Shown: piece by piece, positions 18,466-19,816 of the stretch | How the letters are laid out: every line of letters starts with the position of its first letter | Position numbering within the stretch: position 1 is the stretch's first letter | NCBI GenBank assembly: GCA_016844295.1 | Contig: JAENIV010000002.1 | Coordinates: 1 to 19,816, forward strand | Length of the DNA stretch: 19,816 nt | Reading direction: 5' to 3' | From: Candidatus Berkelbacteria bacterium | GTDB lineage: Bacteria; Patescibacteriota; UBA1384; UBA12157; JAENIV01 | Program-made: the position numbers and the translations under genes | Notes under the pieces: model-generated | The model's input: only the letters and a program-made list of their open reading frames with translations | What the model was told of the DNA's origin: nothing | Database searches by the model: none

Positions 18466-19816
18466 ATGACAAGAACTATTAAACAATTATTATTTGGAAT
18501 TTTATTAAGTCTTTTGATTATCGTCATAGCCTACCTGACCTCTCCACTGTTTCGCACAACACCGATAAAGATTGAGCTTAATCAGAATAAAATTTCAACT
18601 TTAGTGGTTGCCCATCACGATTTAGTTAAACATGAAAGAAGCCGGATTTTCAGAGAAGTCGCTGCAAAAGAAAAATACAGAGATGTAATTTTAGTTTCAC
18701 CAGATCATTTTAATTCCGGTATTAATTCAATCTCGACAACAAACAAAACCTGGCATTTAACAAATTCGATTATCCTACCAGATAGTGATAAAATTAACCA
18801 ACTCGAGAAGAATCTTGTTACAAACCAGGAAAGCGCTTTTGAAAGAGAACACGGAATCACTAATATTTTAAATGATATCTCGACAAATTTTCCTGATGCC
18901 AACATTATCCCGCTTATAATAAAAGCTAATACGGAAAATGATAAGATTCAAAAACTTAATGAAAATCTTATAAAAATATGTCCGAGTAATTGTTTAATGA
19001 TTAATTCGATCGATTTTTCACATTATCAAACCGGGACGCTAGCTGAAATTCATGACAGTCTAAGTCTTAGGGCACTTGAAAATCTTGATGAAAAATTGGC
19101 CTGGCAATCTGAAACTGATTCCCCACAAGCATTGACCTTGGCAACATTTTGGGCAAAATCAAATTCAACGATGAATTTCCATTTAGGATATCACTCTAAC
19201 TCAGCGGAAATTTTCCAAGAACCGGATAGCGAATCAACAAGTTATATTTTGGGTTGGTACGAAGAAAGACAACAAAGATCAACAAATGAAATTTCATTTA
19301 TGTTCGCCGGGGATGCCATGTTTGGGCGCGGCGTTTATTATAAATTCCCGAAATTAGAAAAAGCCTTTGAAAATCTTGGTGACAGATTTTTTTGGGGAAC
19401 TGATGTTTCTATGCTTAATTTAGAAGGACCCATTTCTAAACAAAATATTTTTCCTAATCCGGCGCCCGATAATTTGATTTTTAATTTCCCGCCCCAAACA
19501 ATTTCAGTTTTGAAATGGTTACATATTAACACAGTTGGGCTGGCCAATAATCATACCTTGAATCAAGGTATGAGCGGCTTTAATAATACCATTCAGTTGC
19601 TTAAGACAAATAAGATAAATAGTATTGGAAACCCTGGTTGTGACAACGATGCTTCCCTTCAAACTTTTGCTTCGGGCAAGAAAAAAATGAGCATTATTGC
19701 AATTAACGCCCTGGAGTGTTCCTCAAATATTGACGAAATGATTCGCTCTCAAAAAAATCTTTCAAATTACGTAATTATTTTTGTCCATTGGGGCAATGAA
19801 TATGAAAAAACCCATT
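18466..19816 (+). CDS. Membrane-anchored MEMO-like/CapA-like fusion protein (runs off the window)
   Basis: About 450 codons are visible. Residues about 7-29 form a membrane anchor. Residues 45-265 resemble the MEMO/AmmeMemoRadiSam-B fold: AHHDLV (49-54, where others have PHAGY), VSPDHF (77-82), EREHG (126-130) and SIDFSHY (181-187, compare SSDLSHY). From about 276 a CapA/PgsA-type calcineurin-like domain begins: FMFAGDAMFGRG, NLEGP (318-322), GLANNHTLNQG and FVHWGNEYEK, where the Asp, Asn and His residues should bind metals. CapA is named for poly-gamma-glutamate capsule synthesis; here an envelope-side phosphoesterase role is inferred. Either domain alone is common; the fusion on a membrane anchor is the unusual part. 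ATG 18466 is the first in frame. Confidence 0.82.
   Translation, partial: MTRTIKQLLFGILLSLLIIVIAYLTSPLFRTTPIKIELNQNKISTLVVAHHDLVKHERSRIFREVAAKEKYRDVILVSPDHFNSGINSISTTNKTWHLTNSIILPDSDKINQLEKNLVTNQESAFEREHGITNILNDISTNFPDANIIPLIIKANTENDKIQKLNENLIKICPSNCLMINSIDFSHYQTGTLAEIHDSLSLRALENLDEKLAWQSETDSPQALTLATFWAKSNSTMNFHLGYHSNSAEIFQEPDSESTSYILGWYEERQQRSTNEISFMFAGDAMFGRGVYYKFPKLEKAFENLGDRFFWGTDVSMLNLEGPISKQNIFPNPAPDNLIFNFPPQTISVLKWLHINTVGLANNHTLNQGMSGFNNTIQLLKTNKINSIGNPGCDNDASLQTFASGKKKMSIIAINALECSSNIDEMIRSQKNLSNYVIIFVHWGNEYEKTH

Noticed and set aside
1..19816. CRISPR array
   Set aside because: No regularly spaced direct repeats with unique spacers and no cas genes are seen; the repeats present are palindromic and dispersed.

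Overview
The window looks like the chromosome of a Patescibacteria (Candidate Phyla Radiation) bacterium. It is AT-rich with short GC-rich palindromes, and genes are tightly packed with 1-8 bp overlaps. It carries family combinations typical of that group: a PilM/FtsA-like actin ATPase next to a membrane-anchored baseplate-J-like protein, a short alanyl-tRNA synthetase, a metal-ligand-less MBL-fold protein, and a four-domain S1 protein. TGA is used as a stop (AlaRS and others), so the code is standard, unlike Gracilibacteria/SR1. No rank below Patescibacteria can be supported.

Layout. (1) 1-3200, minus strand: start of hsdM, hsdR of a type I restriction-modification system, a tiny unknown ORF, and a RadC/JAB protein. 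(2) 3201-3621 has no convincing protein gene. It holds operator-like repeats, a dense set of stem-loops, and two plus-strand promoter-to-terminator units that look like small RNAs. (3) 3622-4170, minus: a NYN-domain RNase-like gene whose reading frame has no ordinary start codon. (4) 4231-8540, minus: an operon of actin-like ATPase, baseplate-J-like membrane protein, RuvX and MltG. (5) 8611-9503: a plus-strand REP-associated tyrosine transposase (RAYT) with a GC-rich hairpin on each side. (6) 9525-12552, minus: NUDIX hydrolase, AlaRS, lytic transglycosylase. (7) 12595-14397: glmS. (8) 14589-14673: tRNA-Leu(UAA). (9) 14753-17473, minus: an NrnA-like DHH phosphoesterase, an MBL-like protein and ribosomal protein S1, preceded by a small membrane protein (17527-17946). 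(10) 17962-18158: an intact tRNA-Phe lying inside an interrupted second tRNA. (11) 18466 to the end, plus: a MEMO-like/CapA-like fusion that runs off the window.

Two themes stand out. Cell-wall functions recur: GlmS makes the amino-sugar precursor, MltG and the SLT protein cut glycan strands, and the CapA-like protein may act on envelope polymers. The second theme is colonisation by short palindromic elements. A two-hairpin repeat of 98 bp is present in two near-identical copies (10049-10146 and 14457-14554) plus a diverged half copy (18331-18393). Other palindromes sit at gene boundaries, inside a tRNA D-loop, beside a tRNA anticodon loop, and around the RAYT gene. One copy supplies the AlaRS stop codon. 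The RAYT is the obvious candidate for mobilising at least some of them.

Promoter-like sequences are often canonical, with extended -10 boxes of the form TGnTAnnnT. Several lie so close to the start codon that leaderless transcription is likely (SLT, RAYT, MEMO-CapA). Other genes carry clear Shine-Dalgarno sequences (glmS, S1, the actin-like ATPase).
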